Shown: positions 32,418-41,677 of the stretch, piece by piece | Layout: each line of letters begins with the position of its first letter | Position numbering within the stretch: the first letter of the stretch is position 1 | From: Mycolicibacterium sediminis | Lineage (GTDB): Bacteria > Actinomycetota > Actinomycetes > Mycobacteriales > Mycobacteriaceae | Length of the DNA: 64,000 bases | Assembly: GCF_010731735.1 (NCBI RefSeq) | Contig: NZ_AP022588.1 | Coordinates: 5,332,001-5,396,000, forward strand | Direction: 5' to 3' | Translations under genes and position numbers: made by a program | Notes under the pieces: model-generated | Seen by the model: the letters and a program-made list of their open reading frames with translations, nothing else | The model's database searches: none | What the model was told of the DNA's origin: nothing

Positions 32418-34784
32418 ATGCGCGTCGACGGCCGGGACATCATCGTCTCCGGCAGCCTGCTGCAACCGCTGCACCGACGCACCAACGACATCCTGCGGCT
32501 GACGTTCGCGTTGGTCTTCCTCGTCGTCATCGTGACCAGTTCGCTCGTCACCCGCCGGGACTGGGTGGCATTGGAACGATCGATCTCCGACATCGTCGGC
32601 GTCCTCACGCCCACCCAGTCCAACCTGGTCTACCTCGTCTACGGCATCGCCATCATGGCGTTGCCGTTCGTCATCCTCATCGGGCTGATCGTCACGCGGC
32701 AGTACAAGCTGCTCGGCGCCTACGCGGCGGCGGGGCTGATCGCGATCCTCGCGCTGTCGATCACCGCCAACGGCATCGCCGCACCGCGCTGGCACTTCGA
32801 CCTGTCCGACCGGCTGAACACGACCCTGTCGCAGTTCCTCGACGACCCGCGCTGGATCGCGATGCTGGCCGCCGTCCTCACGGTGTCGGGGCCATGGGTG
32901 CCCGCCCGCTGGCGCCGCTGGTGGTGGACGCTGCTGCTCGCGTTCGTGCCCATCCACCTCGTCGTCAGCGCCGTCGTACCGGCACGGACACTGCTCGGGC
33001 TGTCCGTCGGATGGTTCGTCGGCGCGCTGACGGTGCTGATCGTCGGAACACCCGCGCTGGAGGTGCCACTCGTCGGAGCCGTCCGCGCGCTGGGCCGCCG
33101 CGCGTGCACCGTGTCCGCGCTACGGGTCGTGCGACCCGCGGGGCCAGGACCGCTGGTGCTGTCCGCCGACTGCATGGACGGCGATTCGTCCGCGGTCGTC
33201 GAACTGTACGGGCCGAATCAGCGCAGCGGCGGGGCACTCCGGCAGCTGTGGCGGTTCCTGACGCTGCGCAACGACGAGACGGCACCCCTGCAGACGTCGA
33301 TGCGCCGTGCCGTCGAACACCGGGCACTGATGGCGATCGCCGTCGACGACCTCGGGCTGTCCAACACCAGGACGCTCGCGGTGGCCGCACTCGACCGGGG
33401 CTGGACGCTGTACGCGCACAGCGAGGCCCGTGGCGAGGTGCTGAGCCGGGCCGCCCCCGTCGCGGCCGCGTGGACGTCGCTGCGGGGACTGCACGAGCAC
33501 CAGATCTCCCACGGCGATCTGCGTGCCGTCGCGATCACGGTCTCCGACGACACGGCGCTGTTCGGCGGATTCGGCAACGCCGAGTACGGCGCGTCGGACA
33601 CCCAACTCCAGTCCGACGTCGCGCAGTTGCTCGTCACCTCGACCGCGCTGTGGGGCGCCGAACCCACGGTCACCTCGGCCATCGAGACGTTCGGCCGCGA
33701 CGCCGTGCTCGACGCATCCGCCCGGCTGTCGAAATCGGCCATGCCGCAACGCCTCCGGCAGTCCGTGCCGGACGTCAAGACAGTCATGTCGAGTGCCCGC
33801 GACGAGGTGAAGGGACAGACCGGGGCCGATCGCATCCGGGCCGAGACCATCACCAGGTTCAGCCGCAGCCAGCTTATCCAGATGGTGCTGCTCGTCGCCC
33901 TGGTCTACGTCGCCTACCCGTTCATCAGCACCGTGCCCGCGTTCTTCTCCGAACTGAGCACCGCGAACTGGTGGTGGGCACTGCTGGGCCTCGCGGTGTC
34001 CGCGCTGACGTACGTGGGCGCGGCGGCGGCACTGTGGGCGTGTGCATCCGAGAAGGTGAACTTCCGGAACCTGACGATCATGCAGGTGGCCAACACGTTC
34101 GCCGCGACCACCACCCCCGCGGGCGTCGGCGGACTCGCGCTCAGCACCCGCTTCCTGCAGAAGTCCGGACTCGGTGCGCTGCGGGCCACCGCCGCCGTCG
34201 CCCTGCAGCAGTCGGTCCAGGTCATCACGCACCTGACGCTGCTCGTCTTCTTCACCGCCGTCGCGGGCGCGTCGGCCAACCTGTCGCACTTCGTGCCGTC
34301 CACGACGGTGCTGTACCTGATCGGCGGCGCCGCACTCGGCATCGTCGGCACCTTCCTCTTCCTCCCCACCGCCCGCCGGTGGCTGGCCACCGCCGTCCGG
34401 CCTCGGCTCAGCGAGGTCGCCCACGACCTCGTCGAGCTGGCGAGTGAACCCAAGCGATTGGCGTTGATCGTCCTCGGCTGTGGCGCAACGACTCTCGGTG
34501 CCGCACTGGCCCTGTGGGCGAGCATCGAGGCGTTCGGAGGCGACACGTCGTTCGTCACGGTCACCGTCGTCACGATGATCGGCGGAACGCTGGCGTCGGC
34601 GGCTCCCACCCCCGGTGGCGTCGGCGCCGTCGAGGCGGCACTCATCGGCGGCCTCGCCGCCTTCGGCGTTCCCGCGGCGATCGCCGTGCCGTCGGTCCTG
34701 CTGTACCGCGTGCTCACCTGCTGGCTGCCGGTGTTCATCGGGTGGCCCGTCATGCGCTGGCTGACCAAGAACGACATGATCTGA
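32418..34784 (+). CDS. Flippase-like membrane protein (UPF0104/LPG-synthase transmembrane domain)
   Basis: This 788-residue protein has about six N-terminal membrane segments (30-230), a soluble middle part with a degenerate kinase-like look (HEHQISHGDLRAVAITV, about 370-400) and a C-terminal block of about eight helices with the UPF0104 signature FAATTTPAGVGGLALS and ASAAPTPGGVGAVEAAL. Related domains move lipid-linked molecules across membranes. Here the aminoacyl-transfer domain is missing, so lysyl-PG synthesis is unlikely. The start is ATG 32418, 50 bp after the penicillin-binding protein gene. A functional link to the wall is inference. Confidence 0.8.
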   Translation: MRVDGRDIIVSGSLLQPLHRRTNDILRLTFALVFLVVIVTSSLVTRRDWVALERSISDIVGVLTPTQSNLVYLVYGIAIMALPFVILIGLIVTRQYKLLGAYAAAGLIAILALSITANGIAAPRWHFDLSDRLNTTLSQFLDDPRWIAMLAAVLTVSGPWVPARWRRWWWTLLLAFVPIHLVVSAVVPARTLLGLSVGWFVGALTVLIVGTPALEVPLVGAVRALGRRACTVSALRVVRPAGPGPLVLSADCMDGDSSAVVELYGPNQRSGGALRQLWRFLTLRNDETAPLQTSMRRAVEHRALMAIAVDDLGLSNTRTLAVAALDRGWTLYAHSEARGEVLSRAAPVAAAWTSLRGLHEHQISHGDLRAVAITVSDDTALFGGFGNAEYGASDTQLQSDVAQLLVTSTALWGAEPTVTSAIETFGRDAVLDASARLSKSAMPQRLRQSVPDVKTVMSSARDEVKGQTGADRIRAETITRFSRSQLIQMVLLVALVYVAYPFISTVPAFFSELSTANWWWALLGLAVSALTYVGAAAALWACASEKVNFRNLTIMQVANTFAATTTPAGVGGLALSTRFLQKSGLGALRATAAVALQQSVQVITHLTLLVFFTAVAGASANLSHFVPSTTVLYLIGGAALGIVGTFLFLPTARRWLATAVRPRLSEVAHDLVELASEPKRLALIVLGCGATTLGAALALWASIEAFGGDTSFVTVTVVTMIGGTLASAAPTPGGVGAVEAALIGGLAAFGVPAAIAVPSVLLYRVLTCWLPVFIGWPVMRWLTKNDMI

Positions 34785-34839
34785 CCCCGTCCACGGGCAA
34801 TCCGCGCCGGGCGACAGCCGGTGGTGCTTGGATGACTGC

Positions 34840-35286
34840 GTGGCCGAGATCAGTCGTCGCCGAACCATCGCCGCGTCGCAGCAGGACGTCTGGGACGTCC
34901 TCGCCGACTTCGGTGCGCTGGCCACCTGGGTGGACGACGCCGACCACTCGTCGATCCTCCGCCACGGTGCCGACGGGCTCCTCGGGACGTCCCGGCGCGT
35001 CCAGATGGGCCGAAACGCGTTGGTGGAGACCATCACCGTCGCCGACGCGCCACACACCATCGGCTACGACATCGTCGGACTGCCCAGCCTCGCCGGCCGG
35101 CTGAACAACCGCTGGACGCTGCGACCGTCGACCGGGGCCACCGAGGTGACGCTGACGTCCACCGTCTCTCCCGTCGGCGGTCCGCTCGGCCGGATCGTGG
35201 CCGCCGCCGTCAGCCGGGTGATGGCGCGCAAGTCCGACGCGATGCTCGACGGCCTAGCGCGCCGACTGGAGGACAATCATGGCTGA
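34840..35286 (+). CDS. SRPBCC (START-like) family protein
   Basis: This 148-residue protein has the polyketide-cyclase/START outline: RRRTIAASQQDVWDVLADFG at the N-terminus, NNRWTLRPSTGATEVTLTST and a long C-terminal helix. It probably binds a hydrophobic ligand. GTG 34840 is preferred to a TTG at 34828, which overlaps a possible -10 box. Its end overlaps the sulfatase start by 8 bp, so the two are co-translated. Confidence 0.82.
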   Translation: MAEISRRRTIAASQQDVWDVLADFGALATWVDDADHSSILRHGADGLLGTSRRVQMGRNALVETITVADAPHTIGYDIVGLPSLAGRLNNRWTLRPSTGATEVTLTSTVSPVGGPLGRIVAAAVSRVMARKSDAMLDGLARRLEDNHG

Positions 35287-37099
35287 CTTCCACGACGCCC
35301 CGGACGTGGTCATCATCATGACCGACGAGGAGAGGGCGACGCCGCCCTACGAGTCCGCCGACGTGCTGGCCTGGCGAGAACGCGCACTGCCGGGGAGACG
35401 CTGGTTCGACGAGCACGGCGTCCGCTTCGACCGGCACTACACGGGGTCGCTGGCGTGCGTGCCGAGCCGCCCCACGATCTTCACCGGTCACTACCCCGAC
35501 CTGCACGGCGTCACCCAGACCGACGGCATCGGCAAGCGCTTCGACGACTCCCGGCTGCGGTGGCTGCGCCGCGGCGAGGTGCCGACGCTGGGCAACTGGT
35601 TCCGCGCCGCCGGATACGACACGCACTACGACGGGAAGTGGCACGTCTCGCACGCCGACCTCACCGACCCCGAGACCGGCGGATCCCTGGCGACCAACGA
35701 CGACGACGGCGTCGTCGATGCCGCGGCCGTTCAGCGCTACCTCGACGCGGACCCGCTGGCGGACTTCGGCTTCGCCGGCTGGGTCGGTCCCGAGCCGCAC
35801 GGTGCGCTGTTGTCCAACAGCGGGTTTCGACGCGATCCACTGATCGCCGACCGAGTGGTCGCGTGGCTCTCCGATCGCTACGAGCGCCGCCGCACGGGCG
35901 ACGAGGACGCCCGGCGCCCGTTCCTGTTGGTCGCCAGCTTCGTCAACCCGCACGACATCGTGCTGTTCCCTGCGTGGCTGCGGCGCAACCCGTTGCCGCC
36001 GTCGGCCGCCGAACCGCCGCACGTTCCGCCCGCACCCACCGCCGACGAGGACCTCGCGGGCAAGCCCGCCGCGCAGATCGCGTTCCGCGAGGCGTACTAC
36101 ACCGGCTACGGCGCCGGCCCCATGGTCGAACGGGCCTACACCCGCAACGCCCAGCGCTACCGCGATCTGTACTACCGGCTGCACGCCGAGGTCGACGACC
36201 CCATCGACCGGGTGCGTCGCGCCGTGACCGAGGGCGGTTCCGAGCGGGCCGTCCTCGTCCGCACCGCCGATCACGGTGACCTGCTCGGCGCCCACGGCGG
36301 ACTGCACCAGAAGTGGTTCAACTTGTACGACGAGGCCACCCGGGTCCCGTTCGTGATCGCCAGGATTGGCGACGGCGCGACGACGGCCCGGCGGGTCACC
36401 GCACCCACCTCGCACGTCGACCTGGTGCCGACCCTGCTTGGCGCCGCCGGGGTGGACGTCGACGCGGTGGCCGCGGGCCTCGCCGCGTCCTTCACCGAGG
36501 TCCACCGACTACCCGGCCGCGACCTCATGCCCGTCGTCGACGGCGCATCGGCCGACGAGGACCGCGCCGTGTACCTGATGACGCGCGACAACGTGCTCGA
36601 AGGAGACACCGGCGCCTCGGCCGGGGCACGTCAGCTGGGATTGGAGAAGAGTCCGCCGGCGCCGCTGCGGATCCAGGTCCCCGCCTACGTGGCGGCGAAC
36701 TTCGAGGGACTCGTGGTGCGGGTGGACGACGCCGACGCCCCCGGCGGGGCGGGCCACCTCTGGAAGCTGGTCCGCACGTTCGACGACCCGTCGACGTGGA
36801 CCGAACCCGGAGTCCGCCACCTGGAGGCCAACGGCCTGGCGGGCGAGGCATACCGGACCGAGCCGCTCGACGACCAGTGGGAGCTGTACGACCTCACCGA
36901 CGACGCCGTCGAGGCGCAGAACCGCTGGACCGACCCCGACCTGTTCGAGGTGCGCCGTCATCTGCGCACCCGGTTGAAGCAGTCCCGCGCCGAGTCCGTG
37001 CCCGAGCGCAACCGGCCGTGGCCGTACGTCGACCGCAGGCCGGCCGTACCCGAGTCGCTGGTCCGCGAGGTCGTCGGAAGGATCCGGCGCCGCATCTGA
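35279..37099 (+). CDS. Sulfatase, formylglycine-dependent
   Basis: This 606-residue type I sulfatase or phosphonate-hydrolase-like enzyme has the modification motif CVPSR (CVPSRPTIFTGHY), the metal site IIMTDEERA and TADHGDLLGAHGG. The Cys is converted to formylglycine by a maturase encoded elsewhere. No signal peptide is seen, so it is cytoplasmic. ATG 35279 overlaps the SRPBCC gene. A sulfotransferase is encoded 10 kb upstream, but the substrates are unknown. Confidence 0.88.
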   Translation: MADFHDAPDVVIIMTDEERATPPYESADVLAWRERALPGRRWFDEHGVRFDRHYTGSLACVPSRPTIFTGHYPDLHGVTQTDGIGKRFDDSRLRWLRRGEVPTLGNWFRAAGYDTHYDGKWHVSHADLTDPETGGSLATNDDDGVVDAAAVQRYLDADPLADFGFAGWVGPEPHGALLSNSGFRRDPLIADRVVAWLSDRYERRRTGDEDARRPFLLVASFVNPHDIVLFPAWLRRNPLPPSAAEPPHVPPAPTADEDLAGKPAAQIAFREAYYTGYGAGPMVERAYTRNAQRYRDLYYRLHAEVDDPIDRVRRAVTEGGSERAVLVRTADHGDLLGAHGGLHQKWFNLYDEATRVPFVIARIGDGATTARRVTAPTSHVDLVPTLLGAAGVDVDAVAAGLAASFTEVHRLPGRDLMPVVDGASADEDRAVYLMTRDNVLEGDTGASAGARQLGLEKSPPAPLRIQVPAYVAANFEGLVVRVDDADAPGGAGHLWKLVRTFDDPSTWTEPGVRHLEANGLAGEAYRTEPLDDQWELYDLTDDAVEAQNRWTDPDLFEVRRHLRTRLKQSRAESVPERNRPWPYVDRRPAVPESLVREVVGRIRRRI

Positions 37100-37158
37100 T
37101 CCGTCCGGGTACGACGATTACGGGTTTGACGCCGGCCGCCAATATCATGGAAGTACCC

Positions 37159-38796
37159 ATGACAGATATCGCTGCCGATGCTCCGGCCGTCGACGGACCG
37201 GCCGCCGAGCGCGTCGCCGCCCAGGCGCGCCGCCGCAGGACCTTCGCCGTCATCAGCCACCCCGACGCGGGCAAGTCGACGCTGACCGAGGCCCTTGTCC
37301 TGCACGCCAACGCCATCACCGAGGCCGGCGCCATCCACGGCAAGTCCGGCCGCCGCTCCACCGTGTCGGACTGGATGGACATGGAGAAGGCCCGCGGCAT
37401 CTCCATCACCTCGACGGCGCTGCAGTTCCCCTATGCCACGGCCGGCCAGGACTGCGTCATCAACCTCCTCGACACGCCGGGCCACGCGGACTTCTCCGAG
37501 GACACCTACCGCGTGCTCACGGCCGTCGACTGCGCGGTCATGCTCATCGACGCCGCCAAGGGCCTCGAGCCGCAGACCCTGAAGCTCTTCCAGGTCTGCC
37601 GCCACCGCCGCATCCCGATCATCACCGTGATCAACAAGTGGGACCGCCCCGGCCGCGACCCCCTGGAGTTGATCGACGAGATCAACGAGCGGATCGGGCT
37701 GCGTCCCACCCCGCTGACGTGGCCGGTCGGCATCGCCGGCGACTTCAAGGGCGTCCTGGACCGGCGGACCGGCAACTTCATCCGGTTCACCCGCACCGCG
37801 GGCGGCGCGACCGCGGCGCCCGAGGAGCACCTCACGCCCGAGAAGGCGCACGAATCGGCCGGCATCGACTGGGACCGCGCGGTCGAGGAGTCTGAACTGC
37901 TGGAGGCCGATGGCGCCGACTACGACCGCGACACCTTCCTCGGCTGCGAGTCGTCGCCGCTGCTGTTCACATCCGCGGCGCTCAACTTCGGCGTGAACCA
38001 GCTGCTCGACGTCCTGGTGCAGATCGCCCCGCCGCCCAGCGGTCAGGTCTCCGTCGAGGGCACCCGCCGTCCGCCCGCGGCGCCATTCAGCGCGTTCGTG
38101 TTCAAGGTGCAGGCTGGCATGGACTCCTCGCACCGCGACCGCATCGCCTACGCGCGGGTGTGTTCGGGAACGTTCGAGCGTGGCGAGGTGCTGACGCACG
38201 CCACCACTGGCAAGCCGTTCGTCACCAAGTACGCGCAGTCGGTCTTCGGCCGGGAGCGCACCACGCTCGACACCGCCTGGCCCGGTGACGTCATCGGCCT
38301 CGCCAACGCCAACGCGTTGCGCCCGGGCGACACGCTGTACCGCGACATCCCCGTGGTGTACCCGCCGATCCCGAGCTTCTCGCCGGAGTACTTCTCGGTG
38401 GCCCGCGGCAAGGACCCGAGCAAGCACAAGCAGTTCCGCCGCGGCATCGAACAGCTCGAGCAGGAGGGCGTGGTGCAGGTGCTGCGCTCCGACCGCCGCG
38501 GTGACCAGGCGCCGGTGCTGGCCGCCGTCGGGCCGATGCAGTTCGAGGTCGCCACCCACCGGATGGCCAGCGAGCTGAGCGCGCCGATCGAGCTGGAATC
38601 ACTGCCCTACACCGTCGCCCGGGTGATCGATCCCAAGGACGCCGAGTTCATGCAGCGGCAGCACTCCACCGAGGTGATGACCCGGACCGACGGGGTCATG
38701 CTCGCGCTGTTCTCGACGAAGTGGCGGCTCGAGGGCTTCCAACGCGACAACCCGGACATCGAACTGGGCTCGCTGGTCGCCGCAGCCGACGACTGA
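37159..38796 (+). CDS. prfC: Peptide chain release factor 3
   Basis: This 545-residue translational GTPase has the G1 loop SHPDAGKST, G3 DTPGHADFSED and G4 NKWD, followed by EF-Tu-like domain 2 and the RF3 C-terminal domain (FSPEYFSVARGKDPSKHKQF). RF3 removes RF1 or RF2 from the ribosome after peptide release. A TATCAT box at 37143-37148 lies ten bases before ATG 37159, so the upstream ATG at 37147 would overlap the promoter and was rejected. It is a stand-alone transcription unit. Confidence 0.93.
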   Translation: MTDIAADAPAVDGPAAERVAAQARRRRTFAVISHPDAGKSTLTEALVLHANAITEAGAIHGKSGRRSTVSDWMDMEKARGISITSTALQFPYATAGQDCVINLLDTPGHADFSEDTYRVLTAVDCAVMLIDAAKGLEPQTLKLFQVCRHRRIPIITVINKWDRPGRDPLELIDEINERIGLRPTPLTWPVGIAGDFKGVLDRRTGNFIRFTRTAGGATAAPEEHLTPEKAHESAGIDWDRAVEESELLEADGADYDRDTFLGCESSPLLFTSAALNFGVNQLLDVLVQIAPPPSGQVSVEGTRRPPAAPFSAFVFKVQAGMDSSHRDRIAYARVCSGTFERGEVLTHATTGKPFVTKYAQSVFGRERTTLDTAWPGDVIGLANANALRPGDTLYRDIPVVYPPIPSFSPEYFSVARGKDPSKHKQFRRGIEQLEQEGVVQVLRSDRRGDQAPVLAAVGPMQFEVATHRMASELSAPIELESLPYTVARVIDPKDAEFMQRQHSTEVMTRTDGVMLALFSTKWRLEGFQRDNPDIELGSLVAAADD

Positions 38797-38809
38797 GGCT
38801 GGCTCGTCC

Positions 38810-38950
38810 CGAGTGTGACTCTCGCGACGCCTCATGCGCGTGTCGCGTCGCCAGATGCACACTCGAGTGGGTCTCCCGGCCAGGAAACGGCTTCAGTGTG
38901 AATCTCACGACGCCCGACCCGCGTGTCGCGTCGCCAGACGCACACTCGAG
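38810..38950. repeat. Two-copy hairpin repeat upstream of tRNA-Leu
   Basis: A 30-bp sequence at 38838-38867 recurs at 38921-38950 with one mismatch (core TGTCGCGTCGCCAGA). Each copy is the right half of a hairpin: CGAGTGTG at 38810 pairs with CACACTCG at 38858, CGCGAC at 38823 with GTCGCG at 38842, and AGTGTG at 38895 with CACACT at 38941. The 344-bp gap 38797-39140 holds only this repeat and the tRNA gene. Confidence 0.7.
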
Positions 38951-38971
38951 CAGGCCGGTGAACATCGGTAG

Positions 38972-39055
38972 TGCGGGCGATGGGACTCGAACCCACACGT
39001 TCTCTCGAACACCGGCACCTAAAGCCGGCGCGTCAGCCAATTGCGCCACGCCCGC
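38972..39055 (-). tRNA. tRNA-Leu (anticodon UAG)
   Basis: The minus strand folds into a perfect 7-bp acceptor stem (GCGGGCG with CGCCCGC), a D arm, an anticodon stem CCGGC/GCCGG with loop TTTAGGT (anticodon TAG, reading CUA), a long class II variable arm and the T arm GTGGGTTCGAGTCCCA. The discriminator base is A. CCA is not encoded. The long arm and anticodon identify leucine. Confidence 0.95.
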
Positions 39056-39140
39056 AGCCCGGAAAGCGTACCCCGTCAATCGTTCAGCGGGGCTCGTCGG
39101 TGCCCGTTCGTAGCCTGGGTCGACGAACTACCGGGGGCGC

Positions 39141-39917
39141 ATGCGGTCAGCTGAAGAATTCGACGAGGTGCAGCGTCTCATCTCGGCTGGGCAGAGCGAC
39201 GACGACATCTCACGCGCGACCGGCATCCCGAGAACGACGGTCCATGGATGGCGCACGCGACCACCACTGTCTGTTCGCCGTCCCCGTGGATCGTCGCCAT
39301 GCGGTGTAGGCCATGACTTTTCGACGCTGCCCGCTGCGCAATACGCGTATCTTCTGGGCGTCTATCTCGGGGACGGCTGCATATCGCGGGCACGACGGGT
39401 CTGGCGTCTGCGCATCGCATGTGACGCGAAGTACCCGGGCATCATCGATCTGTGTCGCACGTCGATGAATCTGGTGATGCCGGGCCAACGGGCGGCAGTT
39501 CAACGACTTCCGAAGAACTGCGTGCAGGTCTCGATGTACTCCAAGCACTGGCCGTGCCTGTTCCCGCAACACGGCCCCGGGCGGAAGCACACCCGCCTGA
39601 TAGCCCTCGAGCCGTGGCAACAGGACCTCGTCGATCAGGCGACCGAGGAGTTCGTCCGCGGCCTCATCCACAGCGACGGATGCCGGGTCGTCGCCAACGA
39701 CCGGGGCGTGACAAGCGTCCGCTATCACTTCTCGAACCGTTCCGAGGACATCATCGGGCTGTTCACCGCGGCGTTGGACCGGCTGGGCATTCACTGGACG
39801 AGATCCGACGACCACACCGTCTCGATCTATCGCAAGGCCGACACCACCGCGCTCGACGCGTTCATCGGACCGAAGGCCCTCGCGGTACCGTGGACGGATG
39901 TCCACTACACGGCGTAG
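39141..39917 (+). CDS. HTH and LAGLIDADG-type protein, possible free-standing homing endonuclease
   Basis: This 258-residue protein begins with a helix-turn-helix (DDISRATGIPRTTVHGW, 20-37) and has two LAGLIDADG-like motifs, LLGVYLGDG (71-79) and FVRGLIHSDG (171-180). Each motif keeps the acidic residue used for metal binding, so a monomeric double-motif nuclease is possible. The HTH is the type seen on such proteins in actinobacteria. ATG 39141 has a GGGGG site. It lies 85 bp from the tRNA-Leu gene, facing away. No intein or intron is visible around it. Confidence 0.78.
   Translation: MRSAEEFDEVQRLISAGQSDDDISRATGIPRTTVHGWRTRPPLSVRRPRGSSPCGVGHDFSTLPAAQYAYLLGVYLGDGCISRARRVWRLRIACDAKYPGIIDLCRTSMNLVMPGQRAAVQRLPKNCVQVSMYSKHWPCLFPQHGPGRKHTRLIALEPWQQDLVDQATEEFVRGLIHSDGCRVVANDRGVTSVRYHFSNRSEDIIGLFTAALDRLGIHWTRSDDHTVSIYRKADTTALDAFIGPKALAVPWTDVHYTA
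39886..39891 (+). promoter_or_regulatory. -10 box of a leaderless lprD transcript
   Basis: TACCGT lies inside the end of the upstream gene and is followed after six bases by the lprD ATG at 39898. This is the same TANNNT-N6-start layout as at 18919, 43568 and 50477. Confidence 0.5.
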
Positions 39918-40278
39918 GAGGCCGGCACTCATCCTGCTGGTGTGCCTCGGCGCCGCGGGCTGCATGGCCCTCGCCTGGTGGCAGTGGACCCGCTACGAGT
40001 CCAATTCGGGCAGCTTTCAGAACCTCGGCTACGCATTGCAGTGGCCGATGTTCGCTGGTTTCTGCTTCTACGCCTACTTCAAGTTCGTGCGGTACGAAGA
40101 GGCCCCGCCGCCGAGCACGCACCGCGACGGCATCACCGAGATCCCGGCGGGGCTGCTTCCCGAGCGGCCGAAACCGACGCAGACCGACGACGACCCGACC
40201 CTCGCCGAGTACAACGCCTACCTGGCCGAACTCGCCGCCCAATCCGACCGCGACGCCGACGACAGGACTACGCCATGA
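39898..40278 (+). CDS. lprD: Membrane lipoprotein, LprD-like
   Basis: This 126-residue protein has an N-terminal basic stretch and a hydrophobic segment with lipobox LGAAGC (Cys22), a second membrane segment (about 45-65) and an acidic C-terminal tail. Position and build match Rv1343c (LprD), which in M. tuberculosis also adjoins the DUF3817 gene. Its function is unknown. It overlaps the preceding gene by 20 bp but has its own -10 box, and it overlaps the next gene by ATGA. Confidence 0.8.
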   Translation: MSTTRRRRPALILLVCLGAAGCMALAWWQWTRYESNSGSFQNLGYALQWPMFAGFCFYAYFKFVRYEEAPPPSTHRDGITEIPAGLLPERPKPTQTDDDPTLAEYNAYLAELAAQSDRDADDRTTP

Positions 40279-40646
40279 CCACTCCCGAGCCCGAGTCCCG
40301 CACCGACACGACGCCCGCGACGGTCACGTCCGCCTCCACGGACTCGATCCGGAAGGCGCTGAAGGGCTACCGGATCTTCGCCTGGGTGACGGGCGTCTGG
40401 TTGATCGCCCTCTGCTACGAGATGGTGCTGAAGTACGGCTTCGGTGACGACTCCTTGAGCTGGATCGCCGTCGTGCACGGCTGGGTGTACTTCGTCTACT
40501 TGCTCTTCGCCGCCAACCTCGCCGTCAAGGTGCGCTGGCCCATCGGCAAGACCGTCGGCGTCCTGCTCGCCGGCACGATCCCGCTGCTCGGCATCGTCGT
40601 CGAGCACTTCCAGACCAAGAGGATCAAGGCCGACTTCGGCGTGTGA
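40275..40646 (+). CDS. DUF3817 membrane protein (Rv1342c-like)
   Basis: This 123-residue protein has a polar N-terminal tail and three membrane segments (about 33-50, 62-85, 92-110) with the DUF3817 features ALKGYRIFAWVTGVW, HGWVYFVYLLFAANL and VEHFQTKR. It is the orthologue by position of Rv1342c. The role is unknown. It is co-translated with the lprD-like gene (ATGA). Confidence 0.87.
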   Translation: MTTPEPESRTDTTPATVTSASTDSIRKALKGYRIFAWVTGVWLIALCYEMVLKYGFGDDSLSWIAVVHGWVYFVYLLFAANLAVKVRWPIGKTVGVLLAGTIPLLGIVVEHFQTKRIKADFGV

Positions 40647-40652
40647 GCGCCG

Positions 40653-41624
40653 TCAGGCGGTCAGGGCGGGGCCCAGCACGACCGGCTCCGGCGGCTCGAA
40701 CGACTCGTTCTCGGGCAGCGGCCGCTCGCCCAGTTCGCGCCCCAGTTCCGCGACGCCGACGACGCCGGCCAGCGTGGCCGACCCCGCACGCGCCAGAGTG
40801 TCGTCGTACCAGTCGAACCACGGCATCCCCTGCCGGGTGTAATCCGCCGCGCTGAGCGGCAACGTCGGCGGCTCCTCACCGGTCATCTCCAGCCAGTGCA
40901 CACTGTTCGCGAGGTGCACCGACACGCTAGAGGCGCTCGTCGACTCCCAGTTCTCCGAGGGCTCCACGGGCGTCGCGATCGACTGCGTGATCGACCCGCC
41001 CGCGCCCATCCCCATGGCAGCTCCGGCCGGCGCCGCCATGCACAGGCTGCCGTCCAAGCAATCCGCATCCGGCTCGACGTAGCGCTCGTCGTACACCGAG
41101 CCCTTCAACGGCATCACCGCGATCTGGATCCCCCCGACGGCGGCGGTCCGCGTGACCTGCTCCTCCACGGTGTAGCCGGAACCCAGCGGCATGGCGACGA
41201 ACTGGCGCACGACACCGCTACCGGTGCAGAATCCGTCCAGCCACGGCTGCTCGGGCACCTCGAAGTAGTCCTCGGCCTCGAAATCGGGCGTCGGCGACCA
41301 GGTTCCGCCCGTCACGGCGTTCACCCCGCCCGCGCCGACCGTGACCGCGAACGGGTATCCGCCTCGCGCGGAGAAGCTCAGCCAGCACGCCTCGGACTGC
41401 CACATCGGCATCACCAGACCCCCGGTGCGCTGAAACGGACCCGGCGCCGCCGGCAGGTCGGCAACCCGCCGGAGCGGGAAGTGGCCGAGTCCGGCGGGCA
41501 GGCCGTACCCGACGCCGTCGTCGGGCACGCGCACGGTGCGATGGAACGTCACCTCCATCCGCGCGGACGGATGGACCTCCGGAAAGTGGAACTCGATCGA
41601 ATCGTCCTGCAGCACGATGGCCAT
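40653..41624 (-). CDS. Conserved protein of unknown function
   Basis: I cannot assign a function to this 323-residue protein. It has no signal peptide or membrane helix. Notable are GYGLPAGLGHFPL, a glycine- and methionine-rich segment (MGMGAGGSITQSI) and YTRQGMPWFDWYDD near the C-terminus. Similar segments occur in soluble proteins of other actinobacteria with no known activity. ATG 41624 has GGGGGAG upstream, so the GTG at 41663 is not needed. It converges on the DUF3817 gene and interrupts the usual DUF3817-rdgB order. Confidence 0.78.
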   Translation of the reverse strand: MAIVLQDDSIEFHFPEVHPSARMEVTFHRTVRVPDDGVGYGLPAGLGHFPLRRVADLPAAPGPFQRTGGLVMPMWQSEACWLSFSARGGYPFAVTVGAGGVNAVTGGTWSPTPDFEAEDYFEVPEQPWLDGFCTGSGVVRQFVAMPLGSGYTVEEQVTRTAAVGGIQIAVMPLKGSVYDERYVEPDADCLDGSLCMAAPAGAAMGMGAGGSITQSIATPVEPSENWESTSASSVSVHLANSVHWLEMTGEEPPTLPLSAADYTRQGMPWFDWYDDTLARAGSATLAGVVGVAELGRELGERPLPENESFEPPEPVVLGPALTA

Positions 41625-41677
41625 GGTCTCCCCCTCGTCGTCCTCGTCCGGCCATTGTGGCAAGGGGGTACGACAGG

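Noticed and set aside
38810..38950. CRISPR-like repeat pair
   Set aside because: There are only two copies, each inside a hairpin, with no array of regular spacers and no cas genes nearby.
38972..39917. Integrative element at the tRNA-Leu gene
   Set aside because: There is no integrase and no duplicated tRNA 3' end was found nearby. The LAGLIDADG gene alone does not support an element.
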